Assembly: GCF_003641205.1 (NCBI RefSeq)
Contig: NZ_CP032762.1
Location: 3,162,001 to 3,226,000, forward strand
Direction of reading: 5' to 3'
Source of the DNA: Rhodococcus sp. P1Y
Lineage (GTDB): Bacteria; Actinomycetota; Actinomycetes; Mycobacteriales; Mycobacteriaceae
DNA length: 64,000 nucleotides
A model generated the notes under the pieces. The model was given only the letters and a program-made list of their open reading frames with translations. It did not search any database and was not told where the DNA came from. Shown one piece after another: positions 1 through 13,175 of the stretch. A program made the position numbers and the translations under genes. Within the stretch, counting starts at the first letter, position 1; each line of letters begins with the position of its first letter.

Positions 1-300
1 ACCGAGACCTGGGTACAGCCGGTGCGTCTGCGCTATGTCGACGCGCACGACAAACAGACCACGGCGACGTGCTTCGTCGGGGACGAGACCATCGGCGAAT
101 CCATCAACAGGATCTTTCGGCTCCGGAACATCGTTGCGCAGGTCGAGTTGATGGCCCCCGAAGCGCCGGGGAGCGATCGTCGTGACCTGGCGCGACGCTG
201 CGAGGCCGCCGCGCGAATGGGTGATCGATTCGACCTGACCGTGCACGGCGCCGCCGCCATCGACGATGTCGAGGCAACCGGTTCACCGGTAGCTCGCTGA
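1..300 (+). CDS. C-terminal end of a probable 1-acyl-sn-glycerol-3-phosphate acyltransferase family protein (5' truncated)
   Basis: The frame is open from the first base and stops at 298-300, so only about 99 C-terminal residues are visible. The segment has no catalytic HX4D box, which would lie upstream of the window. The call rests on the residual sequence (a strand beginning TETWVQPVRLRYVD and a helix with RIFRLRNIVAQVEL), which resembles the tail of PlsC-like lysophospholipid acyltransferases, and on position: in M. tuberculosis such a gene (Rv3026c) directly precedes iscS and mnmA. The role would be acyl transfer in phospholipid synthesis at the membrane. This is family knowledge plus synteny; the visible part alone proves little. 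Confidence 0.55.
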   Translation, partial: TETWVQPVRLRYVDAHDKQTTATCFVGDETIGESINRIFRLRNIVAQVELMAPEAPGSDRRDLARRCEAAARMGDRFDLTVHGAAAIDDVEATGSPVAR

Positions 301-354
301 CAAGCGTCGCGGTGGGCGGAGCAGTCGCCGACACCGGCTATCCTTGATGTCGTT

Positions 355-1593
355 ATGCCTTCTGCCCGCAGTACGGCTGCTTCCCGCCAACCGAGCGCAC
401 CGGTGTACCTCGATCATGCAGCGACGACACCGATGTCGCCCGCTGCGATCGAGGCAATGACGGCTGTGTTCGCGACCGTCGGCAATGCGTCGTCGCTGCA
501 CGGATCTGGCCGCGCGGCACGTCGCAGAGTCGAGGAATCCCGTGAGTCGGTCGCGGCCTTCCTCGGAGCACGACCCTCGGAAGTGATCTTCACCTCAGGT
601 GGAACCGAGAGCGACAACCTCGCGGTCAAGGGAATCTACGCTGCACGACGCGACGCCGATCCGGCTCGCACACGAATCCTCGCGAGCTCCGTGGAGCACC
701 ACGCGGTGCTCGACGCCGTCGAGTGGCTGGCTGAGCACGAAGGCGCCCAGGTCACCTGGCTGCCGGTCGACCGCGCCGGCCGAGTCCACCCAGACACGCT
801 TCGCGCCGAGCTCGCGGTGCACGCCGACGACACCGCACTGGTGACGATCATGTGGGCGAACAACGAGATCGGCACGATCATGCCGATCTCGGAGCTCGCT
901 GCGATCGCTCGTGAGTACGACGTACCGATGCACAGTGACGCGATACAAGCTGTCCCGCACCTTCCGGTCGATTTCACCGCGAGCGGCCTGTCCGCGATGA
1001 GCGTCGCGGCACACAAGTTCGGTGGACCGCAGGGCGTCGGCGCGCTACTCCTCGGTCGAACCGTCGGATGCGTGCCGTTGCTGCACGGCGGTGGACACGA
1101 GCGCGATGTTCGCTCGGGCACCCACGACACGGCGTCGGTGGTCGCTATGGCCGCTGCGCTGAAGGACACCGTCGGTGCTCTGGCGTCTCGGCACATCGAG
1201 TTGACGCGCCTGCGCGATCGAATGATCACCGGAGTTCGAGAGGTCGATCCCGACGTCGTCGTCAATGGCCCCACGGACGAAGATCGACTGCCTGGCATCG
1301 CACACTTCACGTTTCCGGGGTGCGAGGGTGATTCTCTGTTGATGTTGCTCGACGCGGCTGGAATAGAATGCTCGACGGGTTCGGCGTGCACCGCCGGCGT
1401 CGCGAGCGCGAGTCACGTCTTGATCGCGATGGGAGCCGACCCGTCCACCGCGCGAGGATCGCTGCGATTCTCGCTGGGTTCGGAGTCCACGGATTCGGAT
1501 GTCGATGCTCTGCTGGCAGCGCTGCCGCAAGTAATAGAACGTGCCCGCGCTGCGGGTTTGGCGAGCGTAGGAGCTCGGGGAGGACAAAGCTGA
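355..1593 (+). CDS. iscS: Cysteine desulfurase (IscS/NifS family)
   Basis: A PLP-dependent enzyme that takes sulfur from cysteine, forms an enzyme persulfide, and passes it on for tRNA thiolation and Fe-S work. The class-V aminotransferase fold is complete at 412 aa. The PLP lysine is K221 in AAHKFGGP, and the persulfide cysteine is C345 in STGSACTAG. The N-terminal YLDHAATTP motif is typical. The start is taken at ATG 355; a GTG at 403, just before YLDHAATT, is an alternative that would remove a 16-residue non-conserved tail. A TATCCT box at 339-344 may be the -10. The stop overlaps the mnmA start by one base (TGATG), so the two are coupled: the desulfurase supplies sulfur to the thiouridylase next door. 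Confidence 0.95.
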   Translation: MPSARSTAASRQPSAPVYLDHAATTPMSPAAIEAMTAVFATVGNASSLHGSGRAARRRVEESRESVAAFLGARPSEVIFTSGGTESDNLAVKGIYAARRDADPARTRILASSVEHHAVLDAVEWLAEHEGAQVTWLPVDRAGRVHPDTLRAELAVHADDTALVTIMWANNEIGTIMPISELAAIAREYDVPMHSDAIQAVPHLPVDFTASGLSAMSVAAHKFGGPQGVGALLLGRTVGCVPLLHGGGHERDVRSGTHDTASVVAMAAALKDTVGALASRHIELTRLRDRMITGVREVDPDVVVNGPTDEDRLPGIAHFTFPGCEGDSLLMLLDAAGIECSTGSACTAGVASASHVLIAMGADPSTARGSLRFSLGSESTDSDVDALLAALPQVIERARAAGLASVGARGGQS

Positions 1594-2680
1594 TGCGTGT
1601 ACTGGCTGCAATGAGCGGCGGAGTGGACTCGGCAGTGGCCGCGGCCCGCGCCGTCGACGAGGGACACGACGTCGTCGGCGTCCATTTGGCGCTGTCCACC
1701 GAACCTGGAACGCTGAGAACCGGCTCCCGCGGATGCTGCTCCAAGGAGGACGCGGGAGATGCTCGCCGCGCCGCCGACGTGCTCGGCATCCCGTTCTACG
1801 TCTGGGACTTCGCCGACCGGTTCAAGGAAGACGTCATCGACGATTTCGTCGAGTCCTACGCGGCGGGCGAAACCCCGAATCCGTGCTTGCGTTGCAACGA
1901 GAAGATCAAATTCTCCGCCCTCGCAGACCGTGCGTTGGCCCTCGGGTTCGATGCCGTGGCCACCGGCCATTACGCGCAACTGCACGATGGCGTTCTCCGC
2001 CGTGCGGTGGATGCCGACAAAGATCAGTCCTACGTGTTGGCCGTCTTGACGCAGGGTCAGCTGTCCAGGGCTATGTTCCCCATCGGTGACACCCCGAAGT
2101 CGGAGATTCGCGAAGAAGCTGCCGCCCGCGGACTTGCAGTCGCCGACAAGCCGGACAGTCACGACATCTGCTTCATCCCGTCAGGGGACACCCGCGCTTT
2201 TCTCGGCGCAAAGATCGGTATCCGCCCGGGCAAGGTGGTCGACGCCGACACCGGAGCCGAACTCGCGGATCACGAAGGTGTGCACGGCTTCACCATCGGT
2301 CAACGCAAAGGGCTTGGTGTGCAGGGTCCCGCCGCCGACGGCAAGCCCCGTTACGTGACGGCCATCGAACCCGAGAGCGGCAACGTGATCGTCGGCTCGG
2401 CGACGCGTCTCGACGTGTGGGGGATTACCGGTGATCGAGCGATATGGACCGAAGGGATCGCGCCCGTCGGGCCGATCGAATGCGTCGTGCAAGTGCGTGC
2501 GCACGGCGGGTTGACCGAGGCGGTGGCCGAAGCTACCCCTGACGGCGGTATGGAGATTCAGCTCCGCAGCGCGCTCACCGGTGTGGCGAAGGGTCAGGCC
2601 GCGGTTCTCTATCGCCGCGACGTACAGGGCGACGTCGTTATCGGCAGCTCGACAATCGCCGGCACCCGTTCCGAGAACGA

Positions 2681-2684
<4 letters not shown>
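1593..2684 (+). CDS. mnmA: tRNA-specific 2-thiouridylase MnmA (TrmU)
   Basis: Thiolates U34 of tRNA-Lys, -Glu and -Gln using ATP and persulfide sulfur. The protein is 363 aa from ATG 1593. The PP-loop ATP pyrophosphatase motif SGGVDS lies at residues 8-13; the catalytic pair is C101 (in [10 protein letters not shown]) and C193 (in DICFIPSG). The C-terminal half holds the tRNA-binding beta-barrel. The open frame runs further upstream into iscS, but ATG 1593 is chosen because GGGGAGGA sits just before it and the PP-loop then falls at the usual distance from the N terminus. The ATG shares one base with the iscS stop, and the next gene starts inside its last codons, giving a tight iscS-mnmA-metE-like operon. 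Confidence 0.96.
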
Positions 2685-5921
<3,237 letters not shown>

Positions 5922-5922
5922 G

Positions 5923-6573
5923 TCAGCCGAGGACGGTGGCCACGATGCCGGCAAGGTAGCCGAGTCGTGCCACCTCCGACGCCCGAAAGTCGGGTCCGCC
6001 CGGTCGACCGAGCATCAGAACTGTTCCCGTGGAGCCGAGGGGCGCAGCGGCGATCTTCGTATCCATGTCCTGCCACACCTGCGGTACCCACGCAGCGTCG
6101 CCGTCGAGGGCAGCGGGGTGTGTGAGCGGCATCCACGGCATCTCGGTGGCGTGTGTCTCGGGAGCTCCCGAGCTTCCGACGAGGCGGTATGCGCCGTGTT
6201 GTCCGGTCGCGATCACCACGCTCCACCCCACGCGTAGGACGCGAGGAGCTCCGTCGACGAGAACCTGAAGACGGTCGTCGGATGCAGCAGCGACGCGGTC
6301 GATGAGCTCGAGTTCGCGGTGAGTGTCGAGTACACCGGTGTAGGGACGGATCGAGTCGACAGAGACGTCGCGGAGGTTCTCGGCGGCGGTGATGAGGGTG
6401 TCGGGCAGCGCGCCTTGCGCTACCTCGACGACGAGGTCGTCCACCGCATAACCGTCGCCTCGTTCGATGACGTCGAGCGACAGAATGTCCGCGCCGACCG
6501 CCCCGAGAGCAACGGCGAGTGAACCGAGGCTGCCCGGGCGGTCGGGCAGCTTGACTCGGAGCAGGTACGACAT
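5923..6573 (-). CDS. ACT domain-containing protein
   Basis: A 216-aa protein with an N-terminal ACT domain (MSYLLRVKLPDRPGSLGSLA), the fold used for sensing amino acids, followed by a longer C-terminal part without a recognised catalytic motif. The start at 6573 is supported by AAAGGGAG a few bases upstream; the longer open frame upstream has Arg-rich non-conserved sequence. It faces ligA tail to tail with only one base between the stops, and is divergent from gatC. A similar gene (Rv3013) holds this place between ligA and gatC in M. tuberculosis. Its ligand and partner cannot be told from the sequence; an allosteric or regulatory role is inference from the domain. Confidence 0.85.
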   Translation of the reverse strand: MSYLLRVKLPDRPGSLGSLAVALGAVGADILSLDVIERGDGYAVDDLVVEVAQGALPDTLITAAENLRDVSVDSIRPYTGVLDTHRELELIDRVAAASDDRLQVLVDGAPRVLRVGWSVVIATGQHGAYRLVGSSGAPETHATEMPWMPLTHPAALDGDAAWVPQVWQDMDTKIAAAPLGSTGTVLMLGRPGGPDFRASEVARLGYLAGIVATVLG

Positions 6574-6808
6574 GTCGCTCCCTTTCGCTGACTCGGATGT
6601 GCAAGACCCTCGAGTACGCGAGCGCCGCGAGCCATCCTTGCATTGTCGACGCTTCGGATCGCAACCGCAGCGCGGCGCGTGACCTTCACGACACCGCGCA
6701 CGAGCTCGTGACCGGCCGATGATGCGTCCAGCGGCGCGGCAACTAGGCTTGCGTGGGGTCGCGTGCCTGTGCGGCTGCATTCGAACATGTGTGAAAGGGG
6801 TCTACGCG

Positions 6809-7108
6809 GTGCCTGATATCTCCCGCGACGAGGTGGCTCACCTCGCCCGGCTGTCTCGGTTGGCTCTCAGCGAAGCCGAGTTGGACGAGTTCGCCGGCCA
6901 GCTGGATTCGATTCTTCACCACGTGAAGGCGGTGGCCGAGGTTGCCGCAGACGACGTCCCGCCGACGGCGAATCCGAGTGCCATCACCAACGTGACGCGT
7001 CCCGACGTGATCGTGCCGGGGTTGACCCCGAAGCAGGCATTGGCCGAGGCGCCCAACGCCGAGGAGAACCGTTTTGCAGTGCCGCAGATTCTGGGAGAGA
7101 GCGAATGA
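6809..7108 (+). CDS. gatC: Aspartyl/glutamyl-tRNA amidotransferase subunit C
   Basis: Small subunit (99 aa) that stabilises GatA and docks it to GatB in the amidotransferase that converts Glu-tRNA(Gln) to Gln-tRNA(Gln), and in many actinobacteria also Asp-tRNA(Asn). Typical features are [17 protein letters not shown] at the N terminus and NVTRPD plus RFAVPQIL near the C terminus. GTG 6809 is chosen over the longer frame because GAAAGGGG lies 8 nt upstream and the product then matches family length. A TAGGCT at 6744-6749 in the gap from the divergent ACT gene could be the -10. The stop overlaps the gatA start by four bases, so translation is coupled; gatB is separated, about 8.4 kb away. Confidence 0.95.
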   Translation: MPDISRDEVAHLARLSRLALSEAELDEFAGQLDSILHHVKAVAEVAADDVPPTANPSAITNVTRPDVIVPGLTPKQALAEAPNAEENRFAVPQILGESE

Positions 7109-8577
7109 CCGACCTGACTTCTCTCGATGCGTCCGAACTCGCGACGCGCATCCACTCCGGCGACGTGTCCGCAGTCGAGGTCACACAGGCCCACCTGGAC
7201 CGCATCGAACAGGTGGACGGTGACATCCACGCATTCCTGCACGTCTCGGGAGCCAATGCGCTCGTTGCGGCAAAAGAGGTCGACTCAGCCCTGGCCGCCG
7301 GGGATGCCCCGGCGTCGGCGCTCGCCGGGGTGCCCCTCGCGTTGAAAGACGTCTTCACCACGACGGACATGCCGACCACCTGTGCGTCGAAGATGCTCGA
7401 CGGCTGGATCTCTCCGTACGACGCCACGGTTACCTCCAAGCTTCGGGCCGCGGGGATTCCGTTGTTGGGCAAGACCAACATGGACGAGTTCGCGATGGGA
7501 TCGTCCACCGAGAATTCCGCGTACGGTCCGACGAAGAATCCATGGGACACCACTCGCATCCCTGGTGGTTCAGGTGGCGGAAGCGCCGCGGCATTGGCGT
7601 CGCATCAAGCTCCCCTTGCCATCGGCACCGACACCGGCGGATCGATCCGACAGCCGGCTGCCCTGACGGGAACCGTCGGAACCAAGCCGACCTACGGCAC
7701 GGTGTCGCGCTACGGACTCATCGCATGCGCTTCGTCGCTGGATCAGGGCGGCCCGTGTGGTCGAACGGTTCTGGATACGGCATTGCTGCACGAGGTCATC
7801 GCCGGGCATGATCCGCGTGACTCGACGTCGGTGGACACATCGGTCGCGTCGGTGGTCGCGGCCGCACGTGCGGGCGCAGCAGGCGATCTGACCGGCGTGC
7901 GCGTCGGCGTCGTCAAGGAGCTCCACTCGGACAGTTACCAGCCAGGGGTCATCTCCTCGTTCGACGCTGCTGTAGCGACGCTGACGTCGTTGGGCGCCGA
8001 GGTCGTCGAGGTGTCTTGCCCCAACTTCGTGCACGCGCTCGCCGCGTACTACCTGATTCTGCCCTCCGAGGTGTCCTCCAACCTCGCGCGTTTCGACGGA
8101 ATGCGTTATGGAGCACGTGCAGGCGACGACGGCACACACAGTGCCGAGCAGGTCATGGCCATCACCCGGGCCGAGGGATTCGGCGCAGAAGTCAAGCGAC
8201 GCATCATGATCGGGACCTACGCACTGTCGGCGGGCTACTACGACGAGTACTACGGTCAGGCGCTCAAAGTCCGAACTCTGATCGCACGAGACTTCGATCG
8301 AGCGTACGAACAAGTCGACGTTCTCGTGTCGCCGACGACACCGACTACGGCGTTCCCGTTGGGGGACAAGGTCGACGACCCGATTGCGATGTACCTCAAC
8401 GATCTGTGCACATTGCCGACCAACCTGGCCGGCCACTGTGCAATGTCGGTGCCATCGGGGATCGCTGCGGAAGACGGACTTCCGGTCGGCCTGCAGATCA
8501 TGGCTCCGGCATTCGCGGACGACCGGCTCTATCGTGTCGGTGCTGCGTACGAGGCAGCACGCGGACCTCTGCGGTAG
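7105..8577 (+). CDS. gatA: Aspartyl/glutamyl-tRNA amidotransferase subunit A
   Basis: The glutaminase half of GatCAB: it releases ammonia from glutamine and channels it to GatB. The 490-aa amidase-signature protein shows the full Ser-cisSer-Lys triad: K81 in LALKDVF, S156 in the PGGSGGGS stretch, and S180 in [10 protein letters not shown]. The spacing between these matches other GatA proteins. The ATG at 7105 overlaps the gatC stop (ATGA). Downstream, a predicted membrane-anchored hydrolase begins 10 bases after the stop. No frameshift or missing residue is seen. Confidence 0.97.
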   Translation: MTDLTSLDASELATRIHSGDVSAVEVTQAHLDRIEQVDGDIHAFLHVSGANALVAAKEVDSALAAGDAPASALAGVPLALKDVFTTTDMPTTCASKMLDGWISPYDATVTSKLRAAGIPLLGKTNMDEFAMGSSTENSAYGPTKNPWDTTRIPGGSGGGSAAALASHQAPLAIGTDTGGSIRQPAALTGTVGTKPTYGTVSRYGLIACASSLDQGGPCGRTVLDTALLHEVIAGHDPRDSTSVDTSVASVVAAARAGAAGDLTGVRVGVVKELHSDSYQPGVISSFDAAVATLTSLGAEVVEVSCPNFVHALAAYYLILPSEVSSNLARFDGMRYGARAGDDGTHSAEQVMAITRAEGFGAEVKRRIMIGTYALSAGYYDEYYGQALKVRTLIARDFDRAYEQVDVLVSPTTPTTAFPLGDKVDDPIAMYLNDLCTLPTNLAGHCAMSVPSGIAAEDGLPVGLQIMAPAFADDRLYRVGAAYEAARGPLR

Positions 8578-8587
8578 GGCGGGCCGG

Positions 8588-9718
8588 GTGTTCCAGTGGA
8601 TGCACGACGCGTTGCTTGGCGTCGTGCACCTCCGGATTACCGGTGCGGTGCCCTCGGTCGTCACGGTCGTCGCGATACTGACGGTGGTCGGCTGGGTCGT
8701 GTTTCGGCGTCGAAGCGCTGCAGTGCTGGCGGGTTTTCTCGTGATCGCCGCGGCGGCTGCGCAATGGAACACGTTGGTGCTCGGATACCCGACGACCGCG
8801 GCTGTTCTCGGACATCCGCCGGTGGTGGACGCCGATCTGGATGACGTGGAATCCGCTGTGGACAACGTCGTGCGTGGCTGGCCGCTCGAGGATCAGTGGA
8901 CGCCACCCAAGTCGATGCCACCGGTGGGCGATGTAGTCGAGGCGGACATCCCCGGAACCGTATCCGGTTTTCGGGCTCGGCCGGCGTCGATCTACGTCCC
9001 TCCTGCATATCTCGCCGAACCTCGCGCAGACCTACCGGTCCTGGTTCTGCTGACGGGCCAGCCCGGTCACGTGACCGACTGGATACAGGGCGGCCACCTT
9101 GCGCGGACGATGGACACATTCGCAGCAGCACACGACGGCCTCGCTCCCGTCGTGGTGGTGGCCGACGGACTCGGCGACACGGATGCGAACCCGATGTGCA
9201 TGGACTCGAATCTGGGCAACGCATTCACGTACCTGTCGGTGGACGTTCCGAGCTGGATGAAGGAACACCTTCAGGTGTCCACCGACGCCAGCCGGTGGGC
9301 GATCGGCGGATACTCCTACGGCGGTACATGTGCTTTGCAGACTGCTGTTCTCGCGCCCACTGTGTATCCGACGTTCCTCGACATTTCCGGCGAGGACGAA
9401 CCTCGCCGCGGAACGCGCGCCGATTCGATCGCGTCTGCCTTCGGCGACGACGACGAGTCGGTGCGTCGATTCGATTCGGTAGCACCGTTGACAGTGCTCG
9501 GTCAACGTCGATTCGACGGCAGCGCAGGCGCTTTCGTTGTCGGCGCTCAGGACGAAGAATTCCGTCCTCAAACAGCTCGTGCGTTCGATGTCGCCGAAAG
9601 GTCTGGCATGGACGTGCATTACAGCGAACTACCCGGCGGACACTCCATGGATGTGTGGGCGCCCGCGCTCGAGCAAGAGATGGACTGGCTCGGTGCGCGG
9701 ATGGGGCTGGTGGACTAA
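8588..9718 (+). CDS. Membrane-anchored alpha/beta hydrolase (esterase D / mycolyltransferase-like fold)
   Basis: A 376-aa protein with two hydrophobic N-terminal segments (about residues 13-33 and 38-55) followed by a hydrolase domain. The nucleophile elbow is GGYSYGG near residue 240, preceded by MDSNLGNAFTYL, an arrangement typical of the Esterase/antigen-85 superfamily (PF00756). A late PGGHSMDVW probably carries the catalytic His. The domain should lie outside the membrane. GTG 8588 is used (GGGCGGG just upstream); ATG 8600 is the alternative. It starts 10 bases after gatA, so it may be read with it, but it is not part of the mycobacterial gat neighbourhood. Mycolyl transfer is only one possibility; generic esterase is safer. 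Confidence 0.75.
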   Translation: MFQWMHDALLGVVHLRITGAVPSVVTVVAILTVVGWVVFRRRSAAVLAGFLVIAAAAAQWNTLVLGYPTTAAVLGHPPVVDADLDDVESAVDNVVRGWPLEDQWTPPKSMPPVGDVVEADIPGTVSGFRARPASIYVPPAYLAEPRADLPVLVLLTGQPGHVTDWIQGGHLARTMDTFAAAHDGLAPVVVVADGLGDTDANPMCMDSNLGNAFTYLSVDVPSWMKEHLQVSTDASRWAIGGYSYGGTCALQTAVLAPTVYPTFLDISGEDEPRRGTRADSIASAFGDDDESVRRFDSVAPLTVLGQRRFDGSAGAFVVGAQDEEFRPQTARAFDVAERSGMDVHYSELPGGHSMDVWAPALEQEMDWLGARMGLVD

Positions 9719-11100
9719 CAGTCGGGAAGAGAAGTTCCTTGATCGTCGCCGTACCGATGCCCGTGTCCGGCAGGCGCACTCAGCGCCGAGATCAGATCGA
9801 CCGTCGTCTGTACGTAGCTGACGAGTGGAATCCATCGAGGCATCGGCGCGTCCACACGTGCCTCGTCGAGATCCGGCGGCGACGTGATCAGGCCGCTCGT
9901 CCACCTGATCACCGGGTCGGAGGTGTTGGCGAGAATCACTGCCTGTCCCGACGCCACCTCGCCCGCAGGCGGGCCTGCCCAGAGCGCCCCGCAGATGCCG
10001 TCAGGGTCCTCGGCCACAGCAGCGCTGCCCCCGATGGCCCCGAGACTCTGGCCGTAGACGTACAGGTCCGGTCTCGAATCGGGCGGTAGGGCAGCGATGC
10101 GGGTCCGCACAGCGTCGAGCATCGATTTCGCGGAATCTCTCGCCTCGGATTTCGCGAACAGGAAAGTAGCCCAGCTGGGTTGGTACGAGTACTGCAGGCC
10201 AACGGTGGCCACGTCTCCGCCGAATCGATCTTCGATTCCGGACACGGCGTTGGCGTCGATCCAACCGGAACCGGTGGGAACAGCCAGAACCACGTGAGAT
10301 TTGGTGAATCCGCCTGCTCGTTCCATCTCCTGAACGGCGATCGAGGCGCGAAGCGCTGTCGTGGGTGCAGCGTCGACCGGAACGTAGGTCCTTACAGCGC
10401 CCACGTCGTCGCCTCCCGTCGTGAACTTGCGGCCCTCTCGTCCCAATGAGTCCCAGCCGATCGACGACTGCGCGCTGCCCGAGTATCTCGGCGCCGCAGG
10501 AACGGGTAGCGACAGGTCCACGGACGCATTCGCGACGGCAAATCGATCGGACAGCGACGTCAAGGTCATGGGGATGATCACTCCGTACCCGAGGAGACCG
10601 GCGACGACCACAGCGGCCGTGGTCCGTACTGCTCCGAGGGCTCGGACGCCTCGAGCGAACCCGACGCCGAACACGACCAGAATCGCGCAGATCGACACCG
10701 CTCCGCACCACATCTCGGCCCAATGCAACGCAGACGTCGGCTCGGTGCCCATCGCCGCGCGCAGACTGTTCTGCCATCGCGCGTCGGCGACGGTTGCGGC
10801 CGCGATCGCGGCTATCGCGCCGACCGAGCAGATCCGACGGGCGGGCAAGCGTACTGTCGGAGTTCCGATGCTGCAGACCATGCGGTGCAGTGCCGCCGAC
10901 AGGACGAGCCCGAGTGCCGCTGCCACTCCGGTGACGATTGCCTGCGTGAGCGAAGAGCGAGGAAGCAGTGACGGAGCCAGCGACGCAACCACCATGATCG
11001 CAAGCAAAATCGAAGTGGCAGAACGCGGCACGGCGGGATGCGGTGCCCGGGTGTTCGCCGCGGTCGGGGTTACTCGGTGGATCGAGAGGTCCGTACTCAC
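9715..11100 (-). CDS. Membrane alpha/beta-hydrolase family protein (Abhydrolase_9 type)
   Basis: A 461-aa protein whose first half has several hydrophobic helices (for example SILLAIMVVASLAPSLLP and a stretch around VVVAGLLGYGVIIPM), and whose second half carries a hydrolase domain with the elbow GQSLG in LYVYGQSLGAIG. This N-membrane/C-hydrolase layout matches the actinobacterial alpha/beta-hydrolase family with its own N-terminal domain (PF15420/PF10081). The start is set at GTG 11100 because it overlaps the stop of the upstream gene by four bases; the longer frame upstream is Arg-rich and overlaps the phospholipase-like gene. The substrate is unknown; a lipid or cell-envelope ester is plausible given the neighbour. 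The 3' end overlaps the convergent hydrolase gene by four bases. Confidence 0.75.
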   Translation of the reverse strand: MSTDLSIHRVTPTAANTRAPHPAVPRSATSILLAIMVVASLAPSLLPRSSLTQAIVTGVAAALGLVLSAALHRMVCSIGTPTVRLPARRICSVGAIAAIAAATVADARWQNSLRAAMGTEPTSALHWAEMWCGAVSICAILVVFGVGFARGVRALGAVRTTAAVVVAGLLGYGVIIPMTLTSLSDRFAVANASVDLSLPVPAAPRYSGSAQSSIGWDSLGREGRKFTTGGDDVGAVRTYVPVDAAPTTALRASIAVQEMERAGGFTKSHVVLAVPTGSGWIDANAVSGIEDRFGGDVATVGLQYSYQPSWATFLFAKSEARDSAKSMLDAVRTRIAALPPDSRPDLYVYGQSLGAIGGSAAVAEDPDGICGALWAGPPAGEVASGQAVILANTSDPVIRWTSGLITSPPDLDEARVDAPMPRWIPLVSYVQTTVDLISALSAPAGHGHRYGDDQGTSLPDC

Positions 11101-11771
11101 GCCGTTACCTCGTTCTGCTCGAATCGAATACGGCGCGGTAGGCCGCATGCGGCGAAACCGACGACGGTGACACCGATGCTGCCCGCGATCAGATACGGCA
11201 GAGCAGGTTCGGGTGCCGGTACACCGAAATGCTGGCGCCAGGAGTTGAAGCGGACTGCGGTGACCGCAACGTCGGCCATGACGTGGCACGAGTATCGAGA
11301 AAGGAGATCGGGCTGCGGTGAGCAGCGCTCGCGCATTCGAATCCCGAGTAGATTATCGAGATCTTTTCGGTCGGCTGCCCTCGCCGCGTCGCCACCGAAC
11401 CGGAGCAGATCGTACCCGAGATCATGTGCCTTGCAGGGTATGTCGAATTCCGATGGCAGCGGAATCGGTGACGAGCAGTCGCCGTCGGGGTTGACGAGAA
11501 GGCCGTCCTCGATCGTCGGTGTGTAGAACCGTTCGGTGAACTCTGCCGGCATCGCGGTCTGGGCCGCAGCCGAACTCGGTTGCGTCAGTGCATCGAGTGC
11601 GTCTCGGGTCTGACTAGGTCGGTCGACAGTTGCGTCGGCCTGCGCCCTCGGCGCTCCGATCGTGCTGCCGATACCGAGAGCGATGCCGATTCCGACGATG
11701 CCTAGCCAGACAAGTCCTGTGCGTTTCCCCGCGCTTGTGTGCATGGCGACGACGTTATGAATCGCGGACAC
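11097..11771 (-). CDS. Secreted/membrane-anchored prokaryotic phospholipase A2-like protein
   Basis: A 224-aa protein with a signal-like N terminus (KRTGLVWLGIVGIGIALGIG followed by APRAQA), an extracytoplasmic middle, and a C-terminal hydrophobic helix (PYLIAGSIGVTVVGFAAC) ending in a positive tail. The middle has IPCKAHDLGYDLLRFGG: the C-x-x-HD-x-GYD motif is the catalytic His-Asp site of the small prokaryotic phospholipase A2 family (as in Streptomyces PLA2), and several cysteines could form disulfides. It would hydrolyse sn-2 acyl groups outside the membrane. The start is GTG 11771 or ATG 11744; neither has a convincing Shine-Dalgarno. It overlaps the next hydrolase gene by 4 bp, so the two are co-translated. 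Confidence 0.75.
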   Translation of the reverse strand: MSAIHNVVAMHTSAGKRTGLVWLGIVGIGIALGIGSTIGAPRAQADATVDRPSQTRDALDALTQPSSAAAQTAMPAEFTERFYTPTIEDGLLVNPDGDCSSPIPLPSEFDIPCKAHDLGYDLLRFGGDAARAADRKDLDNLLGIRMRERCSPQPDLLSRYSCHVMADVAVTAVRFNSWRQHFGVPAPEPALPYLIAGSIGVTVVGFAACGLPRRIRFEQNEVTA

Positions 11772-11896
11772 TGGGGGTAATCGGTCTGCGGTGCCGACTG
11801 TGTCTGCCTACTCGGTCCCGGTGCGGGCGTGCTCTAGCACTGCAGAGTCACATCGATCTCACCCCTGGGTACGATGACTTATCGGTCGCAGGTTCC

Positions 11897-11902
11897 TACA
11901 GT
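11897..11902 (+). promoter_or_regulatory. -10 box for leaderless sensor kinase gene
   Basis: TACAGT ends 8 nt before GTG 11911. It lies in the divergent gap from the phospholipase-like gene and makes the upstream TTG at 11902 an unlikely start. Confidence 0.45.
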
Positions 11903-11910
11903 TGACGCTT

Positions 11911-13149
11911 GTGGGCATCAGACGTAAGACCGAGAAGAGCGCTCAGCGCGTTGCCAGTCGCGGCATCGGTTCGCGCGCAGCGAACCTGATCCCTCGTGGG
12001 CGCAGAATCGACATCGCCGTTGTCACCGTAACCGCCATTCTGTATTCGATCGCGTGGCCGACCCTGCAGGTAACCCACGATGTGCCGAGCCCGCTCATGC
12101 CCATCGTGTCCGCTCTTGCGGTTTTCCCGTTCGTCCTGATACGCGCCAATCCTGCTCTTGGATGGGCAATTTCGGCCGCATCCGCTGTTGTCATTCCGGT
12201 CGCGTTCGATCGGGTGCCCGGGTACGACTACCCCTGGCAGGTCACTCACATCATCGTGTTGCTCGCGCTCGTACTGGCTGTGAGCCTTCGATGTCCGGTT
12301 CCGATCGTCGGTGTCACGTGGGTCGCGACGGTCCTGCTCTTCTTCGGATACACCCCGGGTGACGACGGAATCGGTTGGGGTGTCGGGCTTACTGCCATCG
12401 TCGTGTTCGGGCTCCTGATTCGTTGGCTCGTGCTGTCCAGGCGCGAACTGGCGAAACAGGAGGAGGTCAGCGAACTCGAACGCGCACGCCGCACAATCCT
12501 CGAGGAGAAAGCAAAAATCGCCCGCGATCTACACGATGTCGTCGCTCACCACATGTCTCTGGTTGTAGTGCAGGCGCAGAGCGCCCGGTACCGAATCGAC
12601 GATGTTTCACCCTCAGCCGCAGCAGAATTCGAGTCGATCGGTGCCACCGCGCGAGAAGCACTGAACGAGATCAGGGGGATGCTCGGGGTCCTTCGAAGCG
12701 ACGGCGTCGCCCCGGCCGAAGACGCTCCACAGCCCGGCGCAGGTGATGTGCACGACTTGCTCGAGAACACCCTTCGGGCGGGGGTGCGGCTGAAGTGGGA
12801 GTCGGCTGGAAGTCCGGATACCGTGTCTGCGGCGACAGGTCTTGCGTTGTATCGAATCCTGCAGGAGTCGCTGTCGAACGCATCTCGGCACGCACCCGAC
12901 TCCGAGGTGAGGGTGCGCCTCCAGTTCGGAGCCGACATCACGTTCCTCGAGGTGACGAACGGCCGATCGCGCGGCGTCGTCCCGTTGGCGTCGGGTACCG
13001 GCGGACACGGAGTACAGGGGATGCGCGATCGCGCGGCTGGAGCATCGGGCTGGCTGGACGCACGGCAGCGCCCCGACGGCGGCTTCGAGGTCGTCGCACG
13101 GCTCCCGTCGAAGGCAGGTACGGTCGCTGTCGCCGACACTGCGAGCTGA
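11911..13149 (+). CDS. Two-component sensor histidine kinase (NarL-type, HisKA_3)
   Basis: A 412-aa kinase with four to five N-terminal membrane helices over about residues 35-175, a linker helix, and a HisKA_3 dimerisation domain whose phospho-accepting His is H208 in ARDLHDVVAHHMSL. The HATPase region has an N-box-like ILQESLSNASRHA and a G-box GTGGHGVQGM. The periplasmic part is very short, suggesting that the signal is sensed in or at the membrane. GTG 11911 is preferred over TTG 11902 because a TACAGT box sits 8 nt upstream. The cognate regulator begins about 17-26 bp downstream. It is divergent from the phospholipase-like gene, which could be a target, but nothing in the sequence proves that. 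Confidence 0.9.
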   Translation: MGIRRKTEKSAQRVASRGIGSRAANLIPRGRRIDIAVVTVTAILYSIAWPTLQVTHDVPSPLMPIVSALAVFPFVLIRANPALGWAISAASAVVIPVAFDRVPGYDYPWQVTHIIVLLALVLAVSLRCPVPIVGVTWVATVLLFFGYTPGDDGIGWGVGLTAIVVFGLLIRWLVLSRRELAKQEEVSELERARRTILEEKAKIARDLHDVVAHHMSLVVVQAQSARYRIDDVSPSAAAEFESIGATAREALNEIRGMLGVLRSDGVAPAEDAPQPGAGDVHDLLENTLRAGVRLKWESAGSPDTVSAATGLALYRILQESLSNASRHAPDSEVRVRLQFGADITFLEVTNGRSRGVVPLASGTGGHGVQGMRDRAAGASGWLDARQRPDGGFEVVARLPSKAGTVAVADTAS

Positions 13150-13175
13150 CCGCCGAAAGACATAGGGTGTCAGCT

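Noticed and set aside
8384..8587. Longer N terminus for the hydrolase that follows gatA
   Set aside because: It lies wholly over the 3' end of gatA in another frame and is Cys/Arg-rich without family similarity.
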